Shown: positions 26,150 through 35,873, counted from the first letter of the stretch. The stretch: DNA of 64,000 nt from Pedobacter planticolens (GCF_014172375.1 NZ_WNXD01000001.1:930001-994000), one strand, 5' to 3'. Notes: generated by a model not told the origin, from the sequence alone. Numbers and translations: made by a program.

Positions 26150-27225
26150 ATTTTATTCCCAATGGCATCAAAAGAAAGATGAGCTTTAAAAAAAGCTAAA
26201 CACTTTTCTCTTTCTTCAGGCAGATTTAAGTGCTGTGTAGAAATTAAGATTTTTAATAGCTCGTCTGTATTTCCTGCTTGATATAAAAAACCACAATCGC
26301 CATTATTGGTTAACATTTTAAAAGATGGAATTGCAGTCACAATTGGAACACAACCCGCCGACATCGCCTCGCTAATTACAGTGCCACCGCCCTCATAATA
26401 AGAACCCGAAATAAGAAAATCAGCAGCATTAAACCAATACAACAAATCATTGTGTTCAATATTTCCAACTAAAACAACGTTTTTCCCATTGGGCTGATTA
26501 ATCAGTCTCTTTTCTATTTCAGACAATAGTTCTGTAGTCTGATAACCCATGTAAAGCTGAGCATTCGGGTTTAGTTCAGTAAATCTTAAAAAAGCGTCTA
26601 CTACAGTTAATGGGTTTTTATTTTCATTGAGCCTTCCAACCCACAAATAAATTGGATTTCTAGAAACATCAATGTGTTGTTTAGCTATTTTTTTCTCAAT
26701 AGGATAAAATCGAGAAGACAATCCAGCAACTTCGTATATTTTTCCTGCAGTTTTTAAGTTTTCAAACTTTACCCATTCCATGCCTAAAGCTATTGAGCCA
26801 AACAAATAAGCATTTACACATCGATCTGCCAATTGCTGAAAAACTTTTTTATAACCTCTAAAAGGTTTTTCAGCCCGATGTTGTAAGATAATTTTCACTT
26901 TCGAACCTAAAATTAACCGAAGTTGAATAACTCGCAAAGGGCAATGTAAACCTTGAATTATAATTACATCTGGTTTAAGATTTTTGAGATATAAATTTAA
27001 TTTATGCGGAAAAAATCGGAGTGCTACTTCATTATACTGTTTAAAATGATAATCAACACCTTCTAAATTGTGTGAACCCTCAAAATTAATTTGTTGAATA
27101 GAGTGTACTTCATTTGTTTTAGCTAGTGCAGAAAGTATTCCCGTAAAGGCACTAATTCGCTCCAGCCATTTAACTGGATGATTAAATTCTTTAGTATACT
27201 CATAAGCAGCAAAAACAATACGCAT
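26125..27225 (-). CDS. Glycosyltransferase, GT4-type
   Basis: A 366-residue GT-B enzyme. Diagnostic parts are the donor-binding half with YLWVGRLNENKNPLTVVDAF (about residues 199-218), VVLVGNIEHNDL, and SYYEGGGTVISEAMSAGCVP (about 284-303). The substrate is unknown. It is the last gene of the minus-strand unit that starts at the methyltransferase (29132); the gap to the amidohydrolase gene is 3 bases. Its end overlaps that of the plus-strand glycosyltransferase. Confidence 0.85.
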   Translation of the reverse strand: MRIVFAAYEYTKEFNHPVKWLERISAFTGILSALAKTNEVHSIQQINFEGSHNLEGVDYHFKQYNEVALRFFPHKLNLYLKNLKPDVIIIQGLHCPLRVIQLRLILGSKVKIILQHRAEKPFRGYKKVFQQLADRCVNAYLFGSIALGMEWVKFENLKTAGKIYEVAGLSSRFYPIEKKIAKQHIDVSRNPIYLWVGRLNENKNPLTVVDAFLRFTELNPNAQLYMGYQTTELLSEIEKRLINQPNGKNVVLVGNIEHNDLLYWFNAADFLISGSYYEGGGTVISEAMSAGCVPIVTAIPSFKMLTNNGDCGFLYQAGNTDELLKILISTQHLNLPEEREKCLAFFKAHLSFDAIGNKIQEIALAL

Positions 27226-27228
27226 AAA

Positions 27229-28386
27229 CTAAGAGGGAATAATTTCGATTGGAAATTGAGCACTTGGTTGATAGTGTTTAATCTGTGCTATTAGCTCATG
27301 TAGATTGCCAAATACATATTTTAAACTACCATTAACCCTTATTTTTTGATAGTTTGTATTCACTAAATTTTCTAGCTGTGGTACTAAACTTTCATCAAAG
27401 AGTATGATTTTTCCTTTACTCATCACCAATAATAAGTCAGCAGGTTGAGTTTTAAAAAAGGCATCAAATGCATCTGGATTATTTTTTCTTTTAGCAATTA
27501 CTATATCAGCAACATAACCTTTTTCAAGCGTACCACTTAATTGCTGCCAAATTTTAGCTGGATTACTATTCAACGTATGGTAAAGTTCCTGATCACTTAG
27601 CATTTTCAACTTGCGAGCAAAATCTAAATGATCCCAAATGTTCCAATTACTAGTTAATGTAGAATCCGTTCCAAATAAAACTGGTCTGAACTTCTTTATC
27701 AAATTTATTCGGGCAGTTGTGTTCAACAAAAAATAATTGGATTGTGGGCACCAAATCAAGGCTTTAAAATCTAAAAAATGTTGAGGGTTCATAGCTACTC
27801 CATGAATTCCTATTAAATTACGTTTAAGTAAATTCCATTTAATAAGCGTATCGATTTCCTTTTTAGCAGATTCATCAACTCCTTCGCCAACATGAATAAC
27901 TACATTTTTATGCGCCTTAAAAGGATTATTTAACTTAACCTTCCACCATTTATCGAATTGAACAGAATGTAAATTTTGCCCACCCTCAAGTACTTTGATT
28001 AATTTTTCAGAAGGCTGAACCTTTGGTCCATGGTTAACAACAGTTGTCACACCGCAAATTAAATTCTTATATATTCCCCAATGTTCCCTTAATGATTTAG
28101 GGATTTTTAAGATAGCTGCAATCTCATTAGGATAATCTTGATGAATTTGCTTTCCCCATTCAGTATAATTTTGATATAGTTTTTCGCCAAACTGTGGAAA
28201 AAGATTGAAGTCCAAATGATCGTGTGAGTTAATTAATCCTGGAAAAGCAATCGCATCTTCAAAGTTTAGCTGGGGTTCATCATTAGCATTAAATTCACCC
28301 ATTAAAACTGCTGAAATCTTGCCATCCTTGATTTGAATACTTGCTTTTTGGCTATTTTCTACAAGTATTACATCTTTAAGAATCAT
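27229..28386 (-). CDS. Amidohydrolase-superfamily metal-dependent hydrolase
   Basis: A 385-residue protein of the cytosine-deaminase/chlorohydrolase-like part of the amidohydrolase superfamily. The metal ligands are visible: FPGLINSHDHLDF (H55, H57), VVIHVGEG, LIGIHGVAM and the Asp in LFGTDSTLTSN. It hydrolyses or deaminates a C-N or similar bond in a small molecule; the substrate is unknown. Such an enzyme is unusual between a methyltransferase and a glycosyltransferase in a glycan locus, and suggests a decorated sugar or an attached small molecule. It overlaps the methyltransferase gene by four bases. Confidence 0.8.
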   Translation of the reverse strand: MILKDVILVENSQKASIQIKDGKISAVLMGEFNANDEPQLNFEDAIAFPGLINSHDHLDFNLFPQFGEKLYQNYTEWGKQIHQDYPNEIAAILKIPKSLREHWGIYKNLICGVTTVVNHGPKVQPSEKLIKVLEGGQNLHSVQFDKWWKVKLNNPFKAHKNVVIHVGEGVDESAKKEIDTLIKWNLLKRNLIGIHGVAMNPQHFLDFKALIWCPQSNYFLLNTTARINLIKKFRPVLFGTDSTLTSNWNIWDHLDFARKLKMLSDQELYHTLNSNPAKIWQQLSGTLEKGYVADIVIAKRKNNPDAFDAFFKTQPADLLLVMSKGKIILFDESLVPQLENLVNTNYQKIRVNGSLKYVFGNLHELIAQIKHYQPSAQFPIEIIPS

Positions 28387-29132
28387 TGTCGTTTAAAATG
28401 TAATCCATATAAAATGGGAAAACCTTTATAGGTTTCATATACTTTTAAGGCGTTCTTATTTTCGTAATAATGTTTAAAAGTTTCGTCAATGTATATTTCC
28501 TCTTGGGCAATTAACGAAAATCCATGTTTAGCAAGAATTGATCTTATAGCTTCAATGTAATGAACAAAGTTTTGAACAGAAATCAAACCGCTCTCAGACA
28601 TAAAAGTTCTTTTTCCTCCAGATCCAAGCGTTTTAGGATGGAAATCTGTTAGGATAATATCGCTCTTGTTTTTTAATATACTTGCCCATGCATTTAGAGC
28701 AGGAACAATATCTTTGATATGAGCCAACGTTAACGTAGAGATGATTAGATCGTAGCTTTTACTTGGAATGTCACTAAAAAGATCATCTGTTATCCGTTTC
28801 ACATTGGCTTGGGGAAACTTCTCTTTCAATTGAGTTAACATTCCTTCAGAAACATCAAAGCCCACTAAATCAGCTGGATTTTTAGCTAAGATTTTCTCCC
28901 AATGCCTACCTGTGCCACAACCAATATCTGCAATCTTTTTACCAGTAATGCTCACATTTTTTAGCAATTTATTCAAAGTAGTTTCATCAACATCAAGCAT
29001 CAAATTACCAGGTTGTGCATCATAATTTTTAGCCCAAATATCATAAGCCTCCACAGGATTTTTCTCCTTAATCTGAGATGGAAGAAATGTTTGTTTGATA
29101 TATTTTTTAAGTGTAGCGATCATTGCCATCAA
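28383..29132 (-). CDS. Class I SAM-dependent methyltransferase
   Basis: A 249-residue protein with a Rossmann-type methyltransferase core: motif I IADIGCGTGRHWEKIL (about residues 66-81), motif II LVGFDVSEGM, motif IV YDLIISTLTLAHI. The substrate is unknown; in this locus it may methylate a sugar or a lipid-linked intermediate. It is the first gene of a minus-strand unit with the amidohydrolase and a glycosyltransferase. Its promoter lies 27 nt upstream, in the same divergent gap as that of the radical SAM unit. An in-frame ATG two codons into the gene is an alternative start. Confidence 0.85.
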   Translation of the reverse strand: MMAMIATLKKYIKQTFLPSQIKEKNPVEAYDIWAKNYDAQPGNLMLDVDETTLNKLLKNVSITGKKIADIGCGTGRHWEKILAKNPADLVGFDVSEGMLTQLKEKFPQANVKRITDDLFSDIPSKSYDLIISTLTLAHIKDIVPALNAWASILKNKSDIILTDFHPKTLGSGGKRTFMSESGLISVQNFVHYIEAIRSILAKHGFSLIAQEEIYIDETFKHYYENKNALKVYETYKGFPILYGLHFKRQ

Positions 29133-29154
29133 AGAATTTGAACTGATTTAGAGA

Positions 29155-29184
29155 GAATACGCTTTTTCTTATGTTAAGGTTGCT
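29155..29184 (-). promoter_or_regulatory. ECF-type promoter 2 (methyltransferase/amidohydrolase unit)
   Basis: On the minus strand AGCAACC (29184-29178), 16 nt, CGTATT (from 29161), about 27 nt before the start at 29132. Part of the divergent pair with promoter 3. Confidence 0.78.
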
Positions 29185-29212
29185 CATGTATGGTTTTTTA
29201 ATTTAACATCAA

Positions 29213-29242
29213 GGCAACCTTTAGTTAAATGCAGGCGTATTT
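29213..29242 (+). promoter_or_regulatory. ECF-type promoter 3 (radical SAM unit)
   Basis: GGCAACC (29213-29219), 16 nt, CGTATT (from 29236), about 55 nt before the start at 29293. Confidence 0.8.
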
Positions 29243-29292
29243 TAAATTAGGTTAGTCAAATAAAACAAAGTTGAAGTTTTTGTTCAGGATAC

Positions 29293-30795
29293 ATGAAAAA
29301 AGTTATCTTATTTAATCCTAAAAGTGCCGATCATAAACATCGTATTCCGAATTCTATTTTAAGCATTGCAGCCTCAATTGAGGGCAAGTACGATTGGGTT
29401 GTAGTAGATGGAAATTTTGAAAATGATGCGTTAGCAAAGCTTGAAGAGTATTTAAATATAGGAGAATATCATTATTTAGGTTTTACGGTAATGCCTGGTC
29501 CACAGCTTAAACAGGCCATTGCATTTTCGAAAGCAATTAAAGCCAAGTTTCCTTTTACGAAAATGATTTGGGGCGGCTATTTTCCATCTAGTCAACCAGA
29601 AGCAGTATTGTATTCAGGTTATGTGGATTTTATTATTAACGGTCCCGGCGATTATGCATTTCCTTTATTAATTGATGCATTAGCTAATGATAAACCATTT
29701 GAGTTTATTAAAAACTTGATTTATAAAACGGTTGATGGGAAAATTTTTAAGACTGCCAAAGACGATTTAATGGAACAGGACACGTTGCCCGCATTACCTT
29801 ACGATAAATTGGCAACTTTTTACCCTTTCCAGAAATTTTTAGGCAAAACCTATCTTGGCGAAAAAACAATGGCATACCATTCAAGTATTGGTTGTCCATT
29901 TACCTGTTCTTTCTGTGCTGTTGTTCCAATTTTCGAAGCTAGATGGAAGGCGAAATCTGCGCAAACAGTTTATAACGATATTAAATACATTAAAGATAAT
30001 TGGGGCGCAGATGCGATAGAATTCCACGACAATAATTTTTTCGTTTCAGAAAAACGAGCAGTTGAATTTGCAAAACTGATTGCTCCAGAAAAAATGACTT
30101 GGTGGGCGATGGCAAGAATAGATACCATGTCAAAATTTAAGGATTCTTCTTTGGCAGCAATTAGTGAAGCAGGTTGCAAGATTATCTTTTTTGGTGCAGA
30201 AAGCGGTAATGATTCTATACTTGAACAATTGGATAAAGGTGGAACACAAACTGGAAATCAGATTATCGAATTTGCAGAACGGTTAAAAAAGTTCAATATC
30301 ATTCCTGAATATTCTTTCGTTTTAGGCACTCCAGCACCAACTCAAGAACAAGTGCAAGCTCAAATTGATTTCGAAATTGAGTTTATTAAAAAAGTTAAAA
30401 ATGTAAATCCAAGAACGGAAATTGTAATTTATACGTATAGCCCTGTGCCGACAGAAGGCTCTGAATTATTTAAACAAGTATTAGCAAGTGGATTTAAATT
30501 TCCTGAAACATTAGAAGATTGGATTAGTCCTGCATGGGAAAACTTTGATCTTCGTAAAAATCCGTTAACACCTTGGCTTACGCCCGAAATGATTAATAAA
30601 ATTAGAAATTTCGAAACGGTGTTGAATGGCGTTTATCCAACCGCTACAGATATAAGGTTGAATGTAATGAAGCGAGTGATCATCAGTTTGGTTGCAAGAT
30701 TACGATATAAGGTAAGCCTTTATAAATATCCATACGAGATTAAACTTTTACAAAAGATTTGGCGTTATCGTCAGCCTGAAATTCAAGGATTTTAA
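29293..30795 (+). CDS. B12-binding-domain radical SAM enzyme
   Basis: A 500-residue protein. Residues about 1-150 form a cobalamin-binding-like Rossmann domain (MIWGGYFPSSQPE, VDFIINGPGDYAF). The radical SAM core has its cluster motif at C201, C205 and C208 (GCPFTCSFC), with later AMARIDTMSKF and FFGAESGNDSILEQLDKGG stretches. By family, cobalamin-dependent radical SAM enzymes perform difficult C- or P-methylations and ring chemistry on lipids, sugars or natural products. First gene of a five-gene unit with two other radical SAM enzymes and two methyltransferases. The substrate is unknown. Confidence 0.88.
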   Translation: MKKVILFNPKSADHKHRIPNSILSIAASIEGKYDWVVVDGNFENDALAKLEEYLNIGEYHYLGFTVMPGPQLKQAIAFSKAIKAKFPFTKMIWGGYFPSSQPEAVLYSGYVDFIINGPGDYAFPLLIDALANDKPFEFIKNLIYKTVDGKIFKTAKDDLMEQDTLPALPYDKLATFYPFQKFLGKTYLGEKTMAYHSSIGCPFTCSFCAVVPIFEARWKAKSAQTVYNDIKYIKDNWGADAIEFHDNNFFVSEKRAVEFAKLIAPEKMTWWAMARIDTMSKFKDSSLAAISEAGCKIIFFGAESGNDSILEQLDKGGTQTGNQIIEFAERLKKFNIIPEYSFVLGTPAPTQEQVQAQIDFEIEFIKKVKNVNPRTEIVIYTYSPVPTEGSELFKQVLASGFKFPETLEDWISPAWENFDLRKNPLTPWLTPEMINKIRNFETVLNGVYPTATDIRLNVMKRVIISLVARLRYKVSLYKYPYEIKLLQKIWRYRQPEIQGF

Positions 30796-31536
30796 TTGGA
30801 AGTTTTAGATAACATATCGCATGTACGTAGTTTGAATGATAGATTAAATTCTTTCGAATTTTCCTATCTTTCGTTAAGAGAAAAAGAACAGCGGATTTAT
30901 ACGGATAAAGAGTTGGCTATATTGCCTAACGTACCAAAATCACATGTATACTACAAAGAATGGCAAATTAGAAGACAATCAGCTGAGAGATTTATCAATT
31001 ATTTGAAGAAGAAAAACCGACCCTTAAAAGTATTAGAAATTGGTTGCGGAAATGCATGGTTGAGCTCAAAAATAGCTGAGCTTAATTTTACAAATGTGGT
31101 TGGAATTGATACTAATCGTGAAGAAATCAAACAAGCTAGTAGGATTTTTAAAAAAGATAATTTAGAATTAAAAGCATTGAATTTTTCAACTGAAGCTATG
31201 AGCGATATGAGATTTGATATTATCTTATTTGCAGCCTCTATTCAATATTTCCCTTCAATTCAAGAGATTATAGCTAAGTCGAAACAATATTTATTAAAAA
31301 AAGGCGAAATCCATCTAATAGATACAAATTTTTATGATTCAATAACTGCTATTGAAGCTAAGAAAAGAACACAACTTTATTTTACAAAAATGGGATTTCC
31401 TGAAATGGACAAATTTTACTTCCATCATCAACTCGATGAATTAACAAATTTTAACTACCAAGTTATCTACAATCCCAAACTGCTGTTAAATAGACTGTTT
31501 ATTAAAAATCCATTTTATTGGATCTGCATTAAATAA
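30796..31536 (+). CDS. Class I SAM-dependent methyltransferase
   Basis: A 246-residue protein with motif I LKVLEIGCGNAWLSSKIAEL (about residues 74-93), then NVVGIDTNREEIKQA and FDIILFAASIQYFP. The start is a TTG at 30796 directly after the radical SAM stop codon, and an ATG further in would remove conserved-looking sequence, so the TTG is preferred. Probably methylates or otherwise modifies an intermediate made by its radical SAM neighbours. Confidence 0.82.
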   Translation: MEVLDNISHVRSLNDRLNSFEFSYLSLREKEQRIYTDKELAILPNVPKSHVYYKEWQIRRQSAERFINYLKKKNRPLKVLEIGCGNAWLSSKIAELNFTNVVGIDTNREEIKQASRIFKKDNLELKALNFSTEAMSDMRFDIILFAASIQYFPSIQEIIAKSKQYLLKKGEIHLIDTNFYDSITAIEAKKRTQLYFTKMGFPEMDKFYFHHQLDELTNFNYQVIYNPKLLLNRLFIKNPFYWICIK

Positions 31537-31546
31537 AATTGATGAA

Positions 31547-32587
31547 ATGTCATTAACTGATGTTATAAAGCGCTATCGTACGTTGCAAACTGATAAAATT
31601 TCAGCTTTGCCAATTGTGATTCTCATGCCTCACAGTGCTTGTAATTGTCGGTGTGTAATGTGTGATATCTGGAAAGACAATAAAAATCTGAAACAATTAA
31701 CCACTGCAGATTTGAAAGAGCTGATTTTACCACTCAGAAAATTTGGAACAAAAGAAGTACTGATGTCTGGAGGTGAAGCTTTGTTAAACATCAATTTTTT
31801 TACGCTTTGTGAAATCCTTAAAAAAGAAGGAATAAAGATCACTTTGCTTTCTACTGGTTTATCTATCAAAAAACATGCTGCAGAAATTTTAAAATGGGTA
31901 GATGAATTGATTGTTTCGATTGACGGGGATGAGTTTTTACATGATGCGATTAGAAATATTGATGGTGCATTTAATAAATTAAAAGAAGGTGTTGAGTTAC
32001 TCCATGAACTTAATCCAACTTTTCGCATTACAGCGAGAACGGTAATTCATCGACTAAATTTCAGAAACTGGAAAGAGATAATCAATTCGGCTAAAGCTAT
32101 CGGAATTGATCAGATTAGTTTTTTACCTGCGGATGTAAGCAGTCATGCATTTAATCGACAAATAGCATGGAGCGAACCTAAACAGCATGAGATTTTGCCA
32201 AGCCATCATGAACTTTTTGAATTGAAAAAGATTGTCGAACAATTGATGTTGCAACATTCAGATGATTTTAAATCTAGATTTATTGCAGAATCTCCTTCAA
32301 AAATTAATGATATCTATTTGTATTATGCTGCCTTTTATGGGCTCAATGATTTTCCTTTTAAGAAATGTAATGCACCATGGGTATCAACAGTAATAGAAGC
32401 TGATGGAAGCGTAAAACCTTGCTTCTTTCATGAAACCATTGGGAATATTCGTGATTCATCGTTAACAGAGATATTGAATAGTAAAAAGGCATTATCCTTT
32501 AGAAAATCACTTTCTATAGAAACAAATCCGACCTGTGTTAAATGTGTTTGTGCTTTAAATCTTTCGCCATTGGCTAAAATAGGATAG
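31547..32587 (+). CDS. Radical SAM enzyme with SPASM-like C-terminus
   Basis: A 346-residue protein. The cluster motif is C32, C36, C39 (SACNCRCVMCDIW), followed by EVLMSGGEALLN and LIVSIDGDEFLHD typical of the radical SAM barrel. The C-terminal part (about residues 270-340) has cysteines in CNAPW, KPCFFHETIGNI and TCVKCVCALN, the pattern of a SPASM/twitch auxiliary cluster domain. Relatives modify peptides, alcohols or sugars. No short precursor-peptide gene is visible nearby, so a carbohydrate or lipid substrate is more likely. It follows the methyltransferase by 10 bases. Confidence 0.87.
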   Translation: MSLTDVIKRYRTLQTDKISALPIVILMPHSACNCRCVMCDIWKDNKNLKQLTTADLKELILPLRKFGTKEVLMSGGEALLNINFFTLCEILKKEGIKITLLSTGLSIKKHAAEILKWVDELIVSIDGDEFLHDAIRNIDGAFNKLKEGVELLHELNPTFRITARTVIHRLNFRNWKEIINSAKAIGIDQISFLPADVSSHAFNRQIAWSEPKQHEILPSHHELFELKKIVEQLMLQHSDDFKSRFIAESPSKINDIYLYYAAFYGLNDFPFKKCNAPWVSTVIEADGSVKPCFFHETIGNIRDSSLTEILNSKKALSFRKSLSIETNPTCVKCVCALNLSPLAKIG

Positions 32588-32589
32588 TT

Positions 32590-34053
32590 ATGAAAGATAT
32601 ATTATTCACACATTCTTATTTTTCAAAATTCGACCCTAAACAGTGGGCATTGGAACAACCATATTCACCACTGGGTACTTTACATGCGGCCGCCTTGATG
32701 CGAGAAAATGGTTATCAAGTATACTTATTTGATACGATGTTTGCAGGAAGCGCACTAGAAGTTTTGCCAGAACTTAAAAAAATACAACCCAATTTCTTTG
32801 TAATTTATGATGATGGTTTTAATTATCTGACCAAAATGTGTCTTACCAATATGCGTGAGGCTGCTTTCGAAATGTGCAAACTGGCAAAAGCACAAGGTTG
32901 TACAGTTATTGTTTCAAGCTCAGATTCGACAGATCGATTTGCAGATTACCTTAATGAAGGCGCAGATTTTGTGATTTTAGGGGAAGCAGAACACACCTTG
33001 TTGGAGCTAGTTACATTGTTAAAATATGGAGGTACGGCTTTTGATACGGTAAACGGGTTAGCTTTTAAAACACAAGATGGATTGCATAAAACCATGCCTA
33101 GGGCTGTACTTAAGGATTTAGATTCATTACCATTACCTGCATGGGATTTGGTAGATATGAAGAAATACAAGGAAATTTGGATTAAAAATAAAGACTACTT
33201 TTCTATCAATATCAGTACTACACGCGGCTGTCCGTTTAAATGCAATTGGTGCGCAAAACCCATTTATGGAAATCGCTATAACTCGAGAAGCCCAGCACAT
33301 GTAGTGCAAGAAATCAAGTATTTAAAAGAAAATTTTCAAATGGATCACATTTGGTTTTGTGATGATATTTTTGGACTAAAACCTGGTTGGGTACTAGAGT
33401 TCGCAGCACTTTTGAAAAGGGAAAATCTGAAAATTAGATTCAAAATCCAATCAAGAGCTGATTTGTTAGTGCAAGATGAATTGGTTGCCGCTTTACATGA
33501 AGCTGGCTGTGAAACCGTATGGATTGGAGCAGAAAGCGGCTCACAAAAAATATTGGATGCCATGGATAAAGGCATTACCATTGAACAAATTAAGATTGCG
33601 ACCGGTTTAATGAAAAAATACCGCATCAATCCTTCTTTTTTTATTCAATTTGGTTATCCAGGAGAAACTAAAGCAGATATTAAACAGACTATTCAAATGA
33701 TTAATGAATTGTTACCATTTGAAATAGGAATATCCGTTTCATATCCATTGCCAGGCACTGTTTTTTATGAAAGAGTGAAAACAGAGCTAAAAAGTAAAAC
33801 GAATTGGACGGATTCTGATGAAATGGCGCTCATGTTCAAAAACACTTTTCCCGCTTCTTATTACAAGCAATTACATTCATACGTGCATCAGAATTATCAC
33901 AAGCATTTGGCAAAAAGTAGTGTATTTAAACTGTTTAAAAATCCATTAGCCATTAATCGAAGTAGTTTGAAAAGAGCTTGTTCAATTCTTTATTACAGTC
34001 CTTTAACCTTTATCTCAAAATTAAAATTAGATAGATTGGAGGGAAAAATCTAA
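32590..34053 (+). CDS. B12-binding-domain radical SAM enzyme
   Basis: A 487-residue protein with the same domain order as the enzyme at 29293, but clearly divergent in sequence. The N-terminal cobalamin-binding-like domain (SPLGTLHAAALMRENGYQVY, ADFVILGEAEHTLLEL) is followed by a radical SAM core with C214, C218, C221 (TRGCPFKCNWC), WFCDDIFGLKPGW and WIGAESGSQKILDAMDKG. A C-terminal extension of ~100 residues is basic. The start is 2 bases after the previous stop and the end overlaps the following methyltransferase by one base. Two such enzymes in one operon suggest successive steps on one scaffold. Confidence 0.88.
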   Translation: MKDILFTHSYFSKFDPKQWALEQPYSPLGTLHAAALMRENGYQVYLFDTMFAGSALEVLPELKKIQPNFFVIYDDGFNYLTKMCLTNMREAAFEMCKLAKAQGCTVIVSSSDSTDRFADYLNEGADFVILGEAEHTLLELVTLLKYGGTAFDTVNGLAFKTQDGLHKTMPRAVLKDLDSLPLPAWDLVDMKKYKEIWIKNKDYFSINISTTRGCPFKCNWCAKPIYGNRYNSRSPAHVVQEIKYLKENFQMDHIWFCDDIFGLKPGWVLEFAALLKRENLKIRFKIQSRADLLVQDELVAALHEAGCETVWIGAESGSQKILDAMDKGITIEQIKIATGLMKKYRINPSFFIQFGYPGETKADIKQTIQMINELLPFEIGISVSYPLPGTVFYERVKTELKSKTNWTDSDEMALMFKNTFPASYYKQLHSYVHQNYHKHLAKSSVFKLFKNPLAINRSSLKRACSILYYSPLTFISKLKLDRLEGKI

Positions 34054-34880
34054 TGGAAAAAGTGCTTACCGAAAATGAATTTCTTGTCCAATCTGCTTTT
34101 AGCAAACAGTCCAAAATATTTGATGAACTCTATAGCAATAATACCATCATCAACTATAAAAGAGAACGTGTTAGAAATCATATTCTCCAATATGTAAAAC
34201 CGGGTAAACAATTATTGGAATTGAATAGTGGAACTGGAGAAGACGCCTTATTTTTTGCCCAAAATGGATTTAAAGTACATGCTACCGATATTTCTGTAGG
34301 AATGCAAACTAAGCTTCAAGAAAAAGTTATTGAGGCTAGACAGGAAGCTAATGTAAGTAACGAACTTTGTTCGTTTACGCAATTGGAGTTGTTAAAAAAT
34401 AAAGGCCCATTCGACCTTATTTATTCAAATTTTGCTGGGTTAAATTGTACAGCAGAGTTGGATGTAGTGTCATCGTCTTTTGCTGATCTTTTAAAAGACG
34501 ATGGGGTAGTCACTTTAGTCATTTTACCTAAATTTTGTTTGTGGGAAACTTTATTGCTCTTTAAAGGGAAGTTTAAAACTGCTTTTCGCAGATTTTTTAG
34601 CGCAAACGGAAGAATTTCATACTTGGAAGGAATTTATTTTAAATGTTGGTATTACAATCCTTCATTTATAAAAACACACTTGAAAACTGACTTTGAAGTA
34701 CTCAGTATTGAAGGCTTATGTACAATTGTACCACCATCGTATATTGAACATTTTGCAGAGAAATACCCAAAAATCTATCAACGGTTGGTAAAGCTCGAAA
34801 ACAAATTAAAATACAGTTGGCCGTGGAGAAGTATTGGTGATTATTATATTATTTCGCTCAAAAAAAGATCGACAGTTTAG
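34053..34880 (+). CDS. Class I SAM-dependent methyltransferase
   Basis: A 275-residue protein with motif I QLLELNSGTGEDALFFAQNG (about residues 54-73), VHATDISVGM and PFDLIYSNFAGLNC. The C-terminal ~90 residues are rich in aromatic and basic residues and may bind a lipid-linked substrate; that is a guess. Last gene of the radical SAM unit. It ends with a four-base overlap against the convergent nucleotidyltransferase gene. Confidence 0.82.
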   Translation: MEKVLTENEFLVQSAFSKQSKIFDELYSNNTIINYKRERVRNHILQYVKPGKQLLELNSGTGEDALFFAQNGFKVHATDISVGMQTKLQEKVIEARQEANVSNELCSFTQLELLKNKGPFDLIYSNFAGLNCTAELDVVSSSFADLLKDDGVVTLVILPKFCLWETLLLFKGKFKTAFRRFFSANGRISYLEGIYFKCWYYNPSFIKTHLKTDFEVLSIEGLCTIVPPSYIEHFAEKYPKIYQRLVKLENKLKYSWPWRSIGDYYIISLKKRSTV

Positions 34881-35794
34881 CCTACTTTTATTTCATGAAT
34901 TGCTAAAAGCGGTACTAATTTAGATTGATATTTTTCAATAAGTTTAATCTGGAAATTTTTAGGATCTGGCTTGGCAAAGTGCTGATCTGCAGCCATCCCC
35001 ATAATTGTACCTCTAGAATTTAATTTTCTCAACTGTGTTTTTTTATTCCATCGCTTTGCAGTGATTTTCATTAATCTTTTTTCTATCCAACTGCCAACTG
35101 CATTATTACATAAAAACTCTACACAACTTTTTAAAATGTGTCTTTTGCTAGGTTTTGCTGATGAAATCCGCATTACTTTATTGGGTAAATAATCTTTTGT
35201 CCAGGCATTAGCCGAATAGAAAGACGCAAATGCACCATCGCCCTGCAAAGGAATTAGGGTAACCACTTCTATAGCCGTATAAATGTTCTTCTCTACAATC
35301 TCCAATTGTTCTTCATCTATATAATAATTCATGCAGTAGTAATGTTGTTTATTTACTAAAAAAGTTAATTTTTTAAATAAATGCATTAACGTTCTGGCAA
35401 TCCATAATCTGTTTTTCTTGGTGATGATAAAAAGATCGATATCAGAGTTTTCATCTGCAAAATTTTTAGATAAAGATCCTGAAATTCCTATGCCCCTTAC
35501 ATAAGGAAATTTGATGAGTAATTGTCCGACAGCTTTTGCTTTCTCCAACAGTTCTAATGCTTTCTGATTACCTTTATTTCTTCTAGTGATGATAAAATGA
35601 TCGTTTTTCAAAGAGTAAAATTTACCAATTTGGTAAATCAATTTGCATGACACTAAATAATTTATCGTTTTTCTTAAATCTGTTTCCTCACACTTGCATT
35701 CCAAGAACAAAAAGATTTCGTTGTATGATAATGGATAATCAAACATGTCGAAATACGCAAGCGTTGAAATGATGTTCTTTTTTAGATTTAACAA
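34877..35794 (-). CDS. Nucleotidyltransferase-domain protein
   Basis: A 305-residue protein. The N-terminal ~90 residues look like a winged-helix region. The nucleotidyltransferase core has VRGIGISGSLSKNFADENSD and the metal motif D118-I-D120 (GS...DxD pattern of the Pol beta/MNT superfamily). It probably transfers a nucleotidyl group to a small molecule, antibiotic-like compound, protein or sugar phosphate. Monocistronic within the glycan locus, under its own copy of the sigma-type promoter, so it belongs to the pathway even though its substrate is unknown. Confidence 0.75.
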   Translation of the reverse strand: MLNLKKNIISTLAYFDMFDYPLSYNEIFLFLECKCEETDLRKTINYLVSCKLIYQIGKFYSLKNDHFIITRRNKGNQKALELLEKAKAVGQLLIKFPYVRGIGISGSLSKNFADENSDIDLFIITKKNRLWIARTLMHLFKKLTFLVNKQHYYCMNYYIDEEQLEIVEKNIYTAIEVVTLIPLQGDGAFASFYSANAWTKDYLPNKVMRISSAKPSKRHILKSCVEFLCNNAVGSWIEKRLMKITAKRWNKKTQLRKLNSRGTIMGMAADQHFAKPDPKNFQIKLIEKYQSKLVPLLAIHEIKVG

Positions 35795-35844
35795 TTGAAT
35801 TTCTAATTTTAAGATCCGTTGAAAGATAATTTACTGTTATATAT

Positions 35845-35873
35845 AAGACGTTTTAAGCGTCAATTTGGTTGCC
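35845..35873 (-). promoter_or_regulatory. ECF-type promoter 4 (nucleotidyltransferase)
   Basis: On the minus strand GGCAACC (35873-35867), 16 nt, CGTCTT (from 35850), about 54 nt before the start at 35794. Confidence 0.78.

Noticed and set aside
29293..34880. RiPP cluster with a hidden precursor peptide
   Set aside because: Radical SAM genes suggested it, but gaps within the unit are 0-10 bases and the upstream gap is filled by two promoters; no precursor found.
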